33,434 nucleotides of DNA, from positions 1-33,434 of IMG/VR virus record IMGVR_UViG_3300035670_000806, one strand, 5' to 3'. Numbering within the stretch: the stretch's first letter is position 1; each line of letters opens with the position of its first letter. A program made the translations under genes and the position numbers. Origin of the DNA: a virus. Under the pieces are notes generated by a model, which saw nothing but the letters and a program-made list of their open reading frames with translations, was not told the DNA's origin and did not search any database. Positions 22,684 to 29,538 of the stretch are shown here, piece by piece.

Positions 22684-24058
22684 TATCGAGACATACCCTA
22701 ACGTATTCATTCTCTGCGCTCAGGTCTGCGATACACCGTTTCGCTATTACTTCGAGATTAGCGACTGGCGTAACGACAGCAGAGAACTGATTGAGTGGGT
22801 CAGATCACTTGACCAGATGATCGGATTCAACAACCTCGGATTCGACTATCCGGTTCTGCACACGCTGATCCGCATGGGTAAGGCTACCGCTGCTGCACTT
22901 TACGAGAAGGCGATGGTAATCATTGCATCAGAGGACAAATTTGAGCATGTGATATTTGCATCAGACCGTTATGTTCCTCAGATCGACCTGTTCAAGATTC
23001 ACCATTTTGACAACAAGGCACGCACTACGAATCTCAAAGCGCTTGAGTTCAACATGAGGATGGACAACATCAGCGATCTGCCGTTCCCTGTCGGATCAAC
23101 GCTGACCCGTGAGCAGGTCGAAGTGTTGCGCGACTACTGTTTCCACGACGTTGCTGCGACTGAACGGTTCAGGTTGGCGTCACTGGATCAGATCAGGTTC
23201 CGGGAGGAGCTTGTACCGACATTAGGCGAGGATGTGATTAACGCTAACGATGTGAAGATTGGCACTTTGATTTTTCAGAAGGAATTGGAGAAAGCTGGTG
23301 TTCAATGCTACGAATATGGTAGCAATGGTCGCCAGCCTAAACAGACACCGAGAGATCGTCTGGTCTTGCGAGATGCGATTCTTCCTTGGATTGAGTTGGA
23401 AACGCCCGGGTTCAAGCGAATCCTTGAACATCTAAGATCGCAAGTCATTACTGAAACGAAGGGTGTGTTTGACGGGCTTGTCGCACACGAATATGGTCTT
23501 GACTTCGTGTTCGGTACTGGCGGGCTTCACGCCGCAGTCGAGAATAAAGCATTTGTCGCTACTGACGATCTACTGATCGAGTCGCGGGACGTATCTAGCT
23601 ACTATCCTAACCTCGCAATCACTAATCGTTTTTATCCTGAACATCTTGGTGAAAAGTTCTGCGATATTTATCAAGACCTGTACCGAAAACGCAAAGGGTT
23701 TTCTAAGGGTACGGCAATGAACGCTGCTTACAAACTGGCGCTTAATGGAACATTCGGTAAAGCTGGTGACAAGTTCAGCGTGTTCTACGATCTACTTTTC
23801 TTGTTGAAGATCACCCTGAACGGTCAGCTTCTATTGTGTCTATTGATCGAGAATCTTGTGAAAGTTCCGACTGTCAAGATGGTGATGTGCAACACGGACG
23901 GGATCGAATACACCATACATCCCGACTACGTTTCACAAGCTGATACGGTATGCGACTGGTGGATGAAGAAAACAGGTTTGGTACTTGAAGGTAGCCGGTA
24001 CAAAAAATTGTTCATCTCCAACTGCAACAATTACATCGGGGAGTTTGTCGATGAGTAA
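22667..24058 (+). CDS. DNA polymerase family B, N-terminal fragment (exonuclease and most of polymerase)
   Basis: The ATG at 22667 (MRVTYDIETYPNVF) is used; a TTG 3 codons earlier is possible. The 463-residue fragment has the 3'-5' exonuclease motifs DIE (6-8), NNLGFD (55-60) and YCFHD (157-161). The polymerase motifs are A RDVSSYYP (307-314), B KLALNGTFG (356-364) and C CNTDG (408-412). All catalytic Asp residues are therefore here. The reading frame is cut after NCNNYIGEFVD by the start of an HNH gene at 24051, and stops at 24056-24058. The missing C-terminal part is encoded from 24574. It should replicate the phage genome if the two parts assemble. Confidence 0.88.
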   Translation: MRVTYDIETYPNVFILCAQVCDTPFRYYFEISDWRNDSRELIEWVRSLDQMIGFNNLGFDYPVLHTLIRMGKATAAALYEKAMVIIASEDKFEHVIFASDRYVPQIDLFKIHHFDNKARTTNLKALEFNMRMDNISDLPFPVGSTLTREQVEVLRDYCFHDVAATERFRLASLDQIRFREELVPTLGEDVINANDVKIGTLIFQKELEKAGVQCYEYGSNGRQPKQTPRDRLVLRDAILPWIELETPGFKRILEHLRSQVITETKGVFDGLVAHEYGLDFVFGTGGLHAAVENKAFVATDDLLIESRDVSSYYPNLAITNRFYPEHLGEKFCDIYQDLYRKRKGFSKGTAMNAAYKLALNGTFGKAGDKFSVFYDLLFLLKITLNGQLLLCLLIENLVKVPTVKMVMCNTDGIEYTIHPDYVSQADTVCDWWMKKTGLVLEGSRYKKLFISNCNNYIGEFVDE

Positions 24059-24581
24059 TGATCCGACAGCAGAACAAATTCGCAATACCTGTTTTTATGA
24101 TCCCGATACAGGTTTATTTGTAAGGGTTATGAAAAAGACATGGAAAGGTAACTGGAAGCCTTGCTACTCGATTCCGAAGTCCAAGACCGCCTATGGTTAC
24201 TTTCAAATGAATGTAAATGGGTGGCCTTATTTAGTGCATAGGTTGATATTCCTCTATATGACAGGTAAATTTCCAGAACATGATGTGGATCATATTAACG
24301 GTGATCGCACTGACAACAGATGGTGCAATCTTAGACAAGTGAGTCGCCAAGATAACCTTAGAAATAGGGGACTAGGTAGGAGAAACACGTCAGGACATTT
24401 AGGAATATCCTACGATAAAGAAAAGAAGAAATACCATGCGTATATTGGGATTGGGGATGGTGAAAGAATCAACATAGGTTATTTCGTAACTCTCGATGAC
24501 GCTATTTCCGCTAGAAAGCAAGCAGAAAAAGACTACGGTTACCATGAAAATCACAGCACACGGGAGGGTTGGCGTGGGTGA
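24051..24581 (+). CDS. HNH endonuclease with AP2-like domain, inserted in the polymerase gene
   Basis: The ATG (24051) overlaps the end of the polymerase N-fragment. The 176-residue protein has an HNH_3-type core: LVHRLIF (61-67) and VDHINGDRTDNRWCNLR (79-95). It ends in a DNA-binding AP2-like segment (TSGHLGISYDKEKKKYHAYI, 113-132, and beyond). The ORF fills the whole insertion: removing 24053-24576 joins GAT to GGT and restores VD-GEVKRKG in the polymerase frame. No room is left for a group I intron fold. Its last codons contain GGGAGGG, which serves as ribosome binding site for the next polymerase fragment. Confidence 0.9.
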   Translation: MSNDPTAEQIRNTCFYDPDTGLFVRVMKKTWKGNWKPCYSIPKSKTAYGYFQMNVNGWPYLVHRLIFLYMTGKFPEHDVDHINGDRTDNRWCNLRQVSRQDNLRNRGLGRRNTSGHLGISYDKEKKKYHAYIGIGDGERINIGYFVTLDDAISARKQAEKDYGYHENHSTREGWRG

Positions 24582-24999
24582 GGTCAAGAGAAAGGGTGCA
24601 TATGAGCATAAGGCACTTTGGCACCAAGACGCATCAGCCCTCATCGTCCCGAAAGTAGCCGAGCAGGTATTGATCTATGACAAGCCGCTGCGTCAGACGG
24701 TCATGGAGTGGCCTGACAAGATGGATTTCATGCAGCGGATCAAAGTGCCGCGTAACGGGTTCCTGCGGTGGGGTGACGACACGGTGCAGAACACTTGCAG
24801 ATACTACGTCAGCATCGGAGGTAAGCCGCTGGTGAAGTGGCTCCCACCGTTAGCGAAGAAGCCTGACCAGTGGAGATCATTCTCGGTACAGAGTGGATGG
24901 ACAGTACAGGTATGCAACGATATCAAGGATGCGGTGCTGCCTATCAATATCGAGTATTACTGTCAAGAAATTGAGAAACTTGTACTCGGAGTAATGTGA
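24574..24999 (+). CDS. DNA polymerase family B, C-terminal fragment (thumb region)
   Basis: A GTG at 24574 lies 5 nt after GGGAGGG and starts VGEVKRKGAYEHKALWHQ. This is in the correct sequence order to continue the upstream polymerase fragment. The 141-residue product contains WPDKMDFMQRIKVPR and NTCRYYVSIGGKPLVKWLPP, patterns found in the C-terminal part of phage family B polymerases. A longer frame from 24496 is open but overlaps the HNH gene. The two fragments would have to associate, as with other phage enzymes split by HNH genes. The stop overlaps the VRR-NUC start (TGATG). Confidence 0.8.
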   Translation: MGEVKRKGAYEHKALWHQDASALIVPKVAEQVLIYDKPLRQTVMEWPDKMDFMQRIKVPRNGFLRWGDDTVQNTCRYYVSIGGKPLVKWLPPLAKKPDQWRSFSVQSGWTVQVCNDIKDAVLPINIEYYCQEIEKLVLGVM

Positions 25000-25283
25000 T
25001 GTTGGAAAAACAGATAGAACGGAAAGTCCGCGATTACGCTGAATCAAAAGGATGGCTCACCCGGAAATGGACTAGCCCCGGTCACGCATTCGTACCCGAT
25101 CAAATCTTCATTAGACCTGATGGGCAAGTGATCTTCATCGAGTTCAAGCAGCAGGGTAAGAAGCCGACAGCAGGACAGGTGCGCGAGCATGAGCGTCTTC
25201 GTGGTCATGGATGTCTGGTCTATGTAATCGACAGTGTTGAGGCTGGTAAGGCATTGGTGGATCATTATGATGGAGCGAATTGA
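24999..25283 (+). CDS. VRR-NUC domain nuclease
   Basis: ATG 24999 has GGAG 7 nt upstream and overlaps the polymerase stop. The 94-residue protein (MLEKQIERKVRDYAESKGWL) is a minimal VRR-NUC PD-(D/E)XK nuclease: PD at 33-34, the catalytic IEFK (47-50) and GKKPTAGQ with the conserved Gln (53-60). Phage VRR-NUC proteins act on branched or flapped DNA, probably resolving replication or packaging intermediates. Length is typical of the stand-alone phage form. Confidence 0.9.
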   Translation: MLEKQIERKVRDYAESKGWLTRKWTSPGHAFVPDQIFIRPDGQVIFIEFKQQGKKPTAGQVREHERLRGHGCLVYVIDSVEAGKALVDHYDGAN

Positions 25284-26084
25284 ATGCAGACAATGCACAT
25301 CTTCGCAGGAGCAGGAGGAGGACTCCTTGCAGACCTCATCCTTGGACATACCCCTGCGGTTGCAGTCGAATGGGAACCCTACGCTTGTCAAGTCCTTAGA
25401 GAACGGGCAGCAGAAGGATGGTTTCCAGACCTGTCAGTGTGGGAAGGGGATGTCCGAATGTTCGATCCATCCGAATACGAAGGACGAGTGGATTGCATCC
25501 ATGCAGGATTCCCTTGCCAAGACATTAGCACTGCTGGAAAGCAAGCAGGAATTGCTGAAGGAACCAGATCGGGGCTTTATCGTGAAGTCTTGCGTATTGG
25601 TAGGATTGTTAGACCCCAATTCATTTACTTGGAGAATGTGGCCGCTATCACGTCCAAAGGACTTGAAGAAGTGGTCAAAGACCTGGCCCAGATGGGGTAT
25701 GACGGTAGATGGTGTTGCCTACGCGCATCTGATGTGGGAGCGAACCATCACCGTGACAGATGGTGGGGATTATTTCGCAACACCGACTACTCAAGCGAAT
25801 CAACTTGCTCCGTCTATGATGAAGCACAAAGGATGTCGAAATCTAGGGGAATCAATGTTACCAACTCCGACAGCACCCAATGCGAAGGAGGAAGCATACC
25901 CCGCAGAGGGTACTCGCAACACGCCAACATTATCTTGGGTTCTTGGTGGAAAAATAAACCCGGAATACACGGAGTGGATGATGGGATGGCCTCTCGGATG
26001 GACAGACTTAAAGCAATCGGAAACGGTCAAGTCCCGCTCCAAGCGGCAGTCGCGTTCAAAATCCTCAGTAAAGGGTGGGTGTGA
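25284..26084 (+). CDS. DNA cytosine-5 methyltransferase
   Basis: ATG 25284 follows GGAG by 8 nt. The 266-residue enzyme has motif I FAGAGGG (7-13), motif IV GFPCQD with nucleophile Cys 78, motif VI ENV (117-119), motif VIII-like HHRDRWW (155-161), and the C-terminal GNGQVP (246-251). The target-recognition region is short, as in small phage enzymes. It would methylate cytosine in phage DNA, likely against host restriction. Most of the gene from 25450 also reads as a second open frame with its own conserved-looking protein. It is followed at once by the diverged helicase 5' end (TGATG). Confidence 0.92.
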   Translation: MQTMHIFAGAGGGLLADLILGHTPAVAVEWEPYACQVLRERAAEGWFPDLSVWEGDVRMFDPSEYEGRVDCIHAGFPCQDISTAGKQAGIAEGTRSGLYREVLRIGRIVRPQFIYLENVAAITSKGLEEVVKDLAQMGYDGRWCCLRASDVGANHHRDRWWGLFRNTDYSSESTCSVYDEAQRMSKSRGINVTNSDSTQCEGGSIPRRGYSQHANIILGSWWKNKPGIHGVDDGMASRMDRLKAIGNGQVPLQAAVAFKILSKGWV

Positions 26085-26097
26085 TGCTAACCCCTGA
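25450..26097 (+). CDS. overlapping +1-frame gene inside the C5 methyltransferase (about 215 aa)
   Basis: This frame is open from 25234 to 26097; the likely start is ATG 25450 (MSECSIHPNTKDEWIASMQD), preceded by GGAAGGGG at very short spacing. The product shows segments I know from phage proteins linked to C5 methyltransferases: TWPRWGMTVDGVAYAH, then LPTPTAPNA, then the pattern INPEYTEWMMGWPLGWTDLK. Those patterns normally occur in the C-terminal part of some methylases or in separate genes next to them. Here they are encoded one base out of frame with an intact methylase. It may be a methylase partner or specificity subunit. Translation and function are unproven. Confidence 0.55.
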   Translation: MSECSIHPNTKDEWIASMQDSLAKTLALLESKQELLKEPDRGFIVKSCVLVGLLDPNSFTWRMWPLSRPKDLKKWSKTWPRWGMTVDGVAYAHLMWERTITVTDGGDYFATPTTQANQLAPSMMKHKGCRNLGESMLPTPTAPNAKEEAYPAEGTRNTPTLSWVLGGKINPEYTEWMMGWPLGWTDLKQSETVKSRSKRQSRSKSSVKGGCDANP

Positions 26098-26173
26098 CCA
26101 ACTTCACTCATATCAACAAAAAGCAATCAACTTTCAATGTACTCATCCCAATTCAATGTTGTGGATGGTATGA
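26084..26173 (+). pseudogene. diverged 5' end of the helicase gene, left of the HNH gene
   Basis: Right after the methylase (TGATG overlap), 29 codons encode MLTPDQLHSYQQKAINFQCT then HPNSMLWMV and a stop. This matches the first 29 residues of the intact helicase at 26682 (MLTQDNLHQYQIRAINHQCT) at 20 of 29 positions. It ends at the Trp just before the helicase Walker A. It is therefore a truncated helicase start, apparently interrupted by the HNH segment. The nucleotide sequences differ in many places, so it is not a fresh duplication. Confidence 0.8.
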
Positions 26174-26203
26174 TATGGTTAGTGTTAATCTCTGGGAAAT
26201 ATC

Positions 26204-26698
26204 ATGCTAACTCAATCAAGACTTCATGAATTGTTCAATTATGTTGATGGCAAACTCATTCGTAAAGTTTCAATCAAAGGGTGGAATATTGGTGATGTGT
26301 TAGGAACACCCAAAGAGAAAGGCTACATTGTAGGAGTGGTAGATGGAAAGATGTATAGAGTTCATCATTTGATATGGTTCTATCATCATGGTGAGTTTGT
26401 CTGTGAGTTAGATCACATCAACAGAGATAGGTCTGATAACAGAATTGAAAATCTCCGTCCTTGTAACCACTCACAAAACCTCGGTAATTCACGACCAAGA
26501 GTTCATAAATATAAAGGTGTCACTTTCTGTAAGCAGACAGGTAAGTGGCGTGCACAAATAATGACTAATGGTACAACTCGTCCGTTAGGTAGATATATGA
26601 CAATCGGAGAAGCCGCTTTAGCGTACAACGAAGCGGCTAAAGAGTTCTTTGGTGAATTTGCTTATCTGAATGAGGTTGAAGATGCTGACACAAGATAA
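26204..26698 (+). CDS. HNH endonuclease with AP2-like domain, next to the helicase
   Basis: ATG 26204 has GGGAAA 4 nt before it. The 164-residue protein carries HNH_3 motifs YRVHHLIWFYHHG (51-63) and LDHINRDRSDNRIENLRP (69-86), and an AP2-like DNA-binding C-terminus (KYKGVTFCKQTGKWRAQIM, 102-120). It is clearly richer in A and T than its neighbours. Its 3' end overlaps the intact helicase start by 17 nt and contains GAGG, the helicase ribosome binding site. It resembles the HNH in the polymerase gene in domain order. It is probably a mobile homing gene targeting the helicase 5' end. Confidence 0.9.
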   Translation: MLTQSRLHELFNYVDGKLIRKVSIKGWNIGDVLGTPKEKGYIVGVVDGKMYRVHHLIWFYHHGEFVCELDHINRDRSDNRIENLRPCNHSQNLGNSRPRVHKYKGVTFCKQTGKWRAQIMTNGTTRPLGRYMTIGEAALAYNEAAKEFFGEFAYLNEVEDADTR

Positions 26699-28091
26699 TC
26701 TACATCAGTATCAGATACGCGCGATTAATCATCAGTGTACTCACCCTCAGTCTATGTTATGGCTCGAACCCGGATTAGGTAAGACCATTGTCACCCTGAC
26801 CAGCATCTCACACTTGATCGGTTGCGGATTTCTCAAGGGAGTGCTGATCCTCGCGCCTATCCGTGTCTGCCGATTAGTGTGGCGTCAGGATGCTGCGAAG
26901 TGGAGCCATACTAAACATCTGCGCTTCAGTATGGTCATGGGTACGAAAGACCAACGCACTCGTGCGCTGATGCGTGAGGCGGATATCTATCTCTGCAACT
27001 ACGACAACCTCGGATGGCTATCGGAGACGCTGCACCAGTATTTCATCAGCAAAGACAAGCCGCTCCCGTTCAACGGTATTGTCTATGATGAGATCACCAA
27101 GACGAAGAACAGCAGCACTCAGCGCGTCAAGTCATTACGGAAAATCTTGCCTCATCTGATATGGCGTACCGGATTGACCGGCACGCCTGCATCCAATGGC
27201 TATAAGGACCTGCATGGGCAATATCTCGTCGTCGATGGAGGGGAGCGTCTGGGTACATCCAAGACGGCGTTCAGAACACGTTTCTATCGCAAGGAAGGTC
27301 AGTACAAGGAAGTACCCTATGCGGATACAGAGGAGACTATCAAGAACCTCATCGGTGACATCACCATCGAGATGAGTGTTGCTGACTATCTGACAATGCC
27401 TGATTTGATCGTCAATGATGTCAATGTGGAGTTACCTGATGATCTGCGAGCGATGTACGACAAAATGGAAAGAGACTTTTTTCTTCAACTCGATAGTGGT
27501 ACTGAAGTGGAAATGTTCAACCAAGCATCACTGACCAACAAGTGTCTGCAATTCTCCAACGGGGCCATGTATCCCATCGCAGGAATGCCAATGTGGGAAC
27601 CTATCCACGATCTGAAACTAGAGGCGCTGGAAGACATAATCGAGGAGTGTAACGGTCAGCCAGTTCTGTGCATGTACCAGTATCGTTCCGATGCCGAGCG
27701 GATCATGAATCGCTTCCGGGACTTGAAACCAATCAATCTTACGAACTGCAAAAGCGAGTTGTCGTTAGCAACAGCCATGTCTCGATGGGATAGCGGTGAC
27801 TGTCCGTTGATGATTACCCACCATTTAAGCGCTGGACATGGAATTGACGGATTACAGAAGACAGGTAACACAATAGTATGGTTTGGTTTGACATGGAGCC
27901 TTGACGGTTATGACCAAGCGAACGCACGTCTGCACCGGCAAGGTCAGGGCAAGCCAGTGATCTGTCACAGGATTCTGACACTAAACACACTCGATCAAGC
28001 ACAAGCACTAGCCCTGAACGATAAGGCGAACACACAACAATCACTCAAAAATGCAATAAAGTCTTATCGTTCAATGAAAGAAAAAGTTTGA
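26682..28091 (+). CDS. SNF2-like superfamily 2 helicase
   Basis: ATG 26682 (MLTQDNLHQY) has GAGG 6 nt upstream inside the HNH gene. The 469-residue protein has Walker A EPGLGKT (29-35), motif II VYDEITK (134-140), motif III TGTPASNG (166-173) and, near 415-430, the SNF2 motif VI pattern DQANARLHRQGQ. Phage SNF2-like helicases act in replication or recombination, unwinding or remodelling DNA. The protein is complete despite the HNH beside it, because its first 29 codons are present in a second copy. Its stop codon lies inside the -35 box of the next promoter. Confidence 0.9.
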   Translation: MLTQDNLHQYQIRAINHQCTHPQSMLWLEPGLGKTIVTLTSISHLIGCGFLKGVLILAPIRVCRLVWRQDAAKWSHTKHLRFSMVMGTKDQRTRALMREADIYLCNYDNLGWLSETLHQYFISKDKPLPFNGIVYDEITKTKNSSTQRVKSLRKILPHLIWRTGLTGTPASNGYKDLHGQYLVVDGGERLGTSKTAFRTRFYRKEGQYKEVPYADTEETIKNLIGDITIEMSVADYLTMPDLIVNDVNVELPDDLRAMYDKMERDFFLQLDSGTEVEMFNQASLTNKCLQFSNGAMYPIAGMPMWEPIHDLKLEALEDIIEECNGQPVLCMYQYRSDAERIMNRFRDLKPINLTNCKSELSLATAMSRWDSGDCPLMITHHLSAGHGIDGLQKTGNTIVWFGLTWSLDGYDQANARLHRQGQGKPVICHRILTLNTLDQAQALALNDKANTQQSLKNAIKSYRSMKEKV

Positions 28092-28116
28092 CATTGTTTA
28101 TTTGTGCAACTATCAT
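28088..28116 (+). promoter_or_regulatory. sigma70-type promoter for the distal early genes
   Basis: Perfect -35 TTGACA (28088-28093), 17-nt spacer and -10 TATCAT (28111-28116), 31 nt before the next ATG. The 12-mer CAACTATCATTG around the -10 is identical to that of the promoter at 19844. The -35 overlaps the helicase stop codon. The AGTGT/ACACT palindrome is absent here. Confidence 0.75.
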
Positions 28117-28146
28117 TGCATCACAGTCAAACAAACGGAGAACATC

Positions 28147-28356
28147 ATGGATCAAGTTTTTATCCAAGCGGCATTGCAAAACTGGAGAGAATTTCTGAAT
28201 GTCATTACCATGCTCGACGAGCAGCAATGCAAAGTCGCGTTAGATATCGAATTGTCTGACAAGAAGCGTAAAAACATTGCGGAGCGTCTGCATCAACGGT
28301 ACTGCAAATTGCGTATGCAACGCGAACGTGCGTCAATGATGGAGGTGTTGAAATGA
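28147..28356 (+). CDS. hypothetical early protein (69 aa)
   Basis: ATG 28147 has GGAG 6 nt upstream; the open frame extends 15 codons further 5' across the promoter, so the internal ATG is right. The protein (MDQVFIQAALQNWREFLNVI) is helical with a strongly basic C-terminal half (KKRKNIAERLHQRYCKLRMQ). It may bind nucleic acid, but no motif is specific. The stop overlaps the next start (ATGA). Confidence 0.75.
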   Translation: MDQVFIQAALQNWREFLNVITMLDEQQCKVALDIELSDKKRKNIAERLHQRYCKLRMQRERASMMEVLK

Positions 28357-28562
28357 GCCGCGTATCTGTTCATATTGACGAATCCATCAGTGCTGATCCG
28401 AAAGCTATCTTGACGGTCAATGGCCAGTCGCTCACGCTGACCCACGCCGAGTTTGGCGGTCTGTGCAACGAGATGCGCTGGGCGCATGCCACCATCGACG
28501 CGCTTCGTCGGCACTATTACGAGTCGCTGGCTCACAAGTACAAGGAGGTGCAAGATGTATAA
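28353..28562 (+). CDS. hypothetical early protein (69 aa)
   Basis: ATG 28353 is preceded by GGAGG at 7 nt. The protein starts with a beta-rich segment (MSRVSVHIDESISADPKAIL) and continues with a helix (EFGGLCNEMRWAHATIDALR). No family is recognised. It overlaps both neighbours by a few bases, as expected for a translated gene in a tight operon. Confidence 0.7.
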   Translation: MSRVSVHIDESISADPKAILTVNGQSLTLTHAEFGGLCNEMRWAHATIDALRRHYYESLAHKYKEVQDV

Positions 28563-28707
28563 GCTCTGGGTGAATCTGAACTACCGTTGGTGCATGGTCA
28601 ATGCCTACCTGTCGCAAGATTACGCACCTGTTGCCTGCGCTCAGTGGTTAAACGAAGCCGACCACTGGAGTCTGGAGCTGTGGCGCATTGATCGGGGGAT
28701 GGCGTAA
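28555..28707 (+). CDS. hypothetical early protein (50 aa)
   Basis: ATG 28555, with AAGGAGG 6 nt upstream, gives a 50-residue Trp- and Tyr-rich protein (MYKLWVNLNYRWCMVNAYLS, ending LWRIDRGMA). The very strong Shine-Dalgarno and overlaps with both neighbours support coding. Upstream extension of the frame lacks a site. Function is unknown. Confidence 0.7.
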   Translation: MYKLWVNLNYRWCMVNAYLSQDYAPVACAQWLNEADHWSLELWRIDRGMA

Positions 28708-29348
28708 TGCGACATGAAGATTTTAGCTTTCCACCGAGAATACTAGATGCTTGTTGCGGTGGTCGAATGTTTTGGTGGAACAAAGAAAACTCGGATGTCT
28801 TATTCATGGATAAGCGTGAGGTTCCAAAAGGTGCTTTTCCTAACGGTTGGAATCCAAACTGGAGTGTTCAACCTGATGAGGTTGCAGACTTCCGCGACAT
28901 GCCATTCCCTGATGAGTCGTTCAAGATGGTTGTGTTTGATCCTCCTCACCTTACAAGTGGATCAATGAAAAGCGTCATTAACAAGAAGTACGGCTTGCTC
29001 AACAAAGACACATGGAAGGAAGATATCGTTGCTGGATTCAATGAATGCTGGCGTGTATTAGAACCAAACGGTATTTTGATATTCAAATGGAATGAAGCGA
29101 ACATTAAAGCCAAAGAATTACTGCGGTCATTCCCTGTTGAACCTTTGTTTGGCGACTTTACTGGCAAGACTGGTAAAACAATATGGGTTACATTTATGAA
29201 GCCTGCTGGAAGCAAGATGGATAAAAAACTGGCTATGTGCGTGGATATACTCAGGCAAGTCGTGCGAGAAAGAGATTGCGATCCGGTTACTGAGGCTAGG
29301 ATAATGGTTGTATTAGAAAAAGTCGGCGCTGATAGGACGGCACCATGA
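28707..29348 (+). CDS. SAM-dependent methyltransferase with DPPH motif (likely DNA or nucleotide base)
   Basis: ATG 28707 overlaps the previous stop (TAATG). The 213-residue protein has motif I ILDACCGGRMFWW (12-24), a following acidic strand VLFMDKRE (31-38) and the motif IV-like VVFDPPHL (75-82), then a typical late strand ILIFKWNE (123-130). DPPH is a variant of the DPPY motif of N6-adenine and N4-cytosine methylases. This family is widespread in phages, and its substrate is not settled to my knowledge. With the C5 methylase at 25284, it would give the phage two base-modifying activities. Confidence 0.85.
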   Translation: MRHEDFSFPPRILDACCGGRMFWWNKENSDVLFMDKREVPKGAFPNGWNPNWSVQPDEVADFRDMPFPDESFKMVVFDPPHLTSGSMKSVINKKYGLLNKDTWKEDIVAGFNECWRVLEPNGILIFKWNEANIKAKELLRSFPVEPLFGDFTGKTGKTIWVTFMKPAGSKMDKKLAMCVDILRQVVRERDCDPVTEARIMVVLEKVGADRTAP

Positions 29349-29536
29349 TGGATAAGATCATCTTCATCGCCGTCGTGTTCGCTTTCGGATTCCTGATGGG
29401 GCTTGATGTGCAGGAAGCCAAAGCAACCCGTGAAACTGATGCCCAGAAATGGGATCGAATTGAGGCTAACAGATCATTGCGCCGGCACAACGAGGCTCAA
29501 TATATGTCCTGCCTGAAATCTTGCCTGAAGGATTGA
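29345..29536 (+). CDS. small membrane or exported protein (61-63 aa)
   Basis: Two adjacent ATGs (29345, 29348) overlap the methylase stop, with AGGA upstream. The N-terminus MDKIIFIAVVFAFGFLMGLD is a clear hydrophobic helix with a basic start; a signal-peptidase-like AKA follows about 6 residues later. The rest is charged and ends in CLKSCLKD with two cysteines. It is either a secreted small protein or an inner-membrane protein with a polar tail. No lysis motif is evident. Function is unknown. Confidence 0.65.
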   Translation: MMDKIIFIAVVFAFGFLMGLDVQEAKATRETDAQKWDRIEANRSLRRHNEAQYMSCLKSCLKD

Positions 29537-29538
29537 AA

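Noticed and set aside
24053-24576. Group I intron or intein in the DNA polymerase gene
   Set aside because: The HNH frame occupies the full insertion, leaving no room for a group I core. The HNH frame differs from both polymerase frames, so an intein fusion is impossible without frameshifts.
26204-26240. HNH start MLTQSRLHEL taken as a third copy of the helicase start MLTQDNLHQY
   Set aside because: After the first residues similarity stops, and HNH_3 proteins often begin this way, so chance resemblance is more likely.
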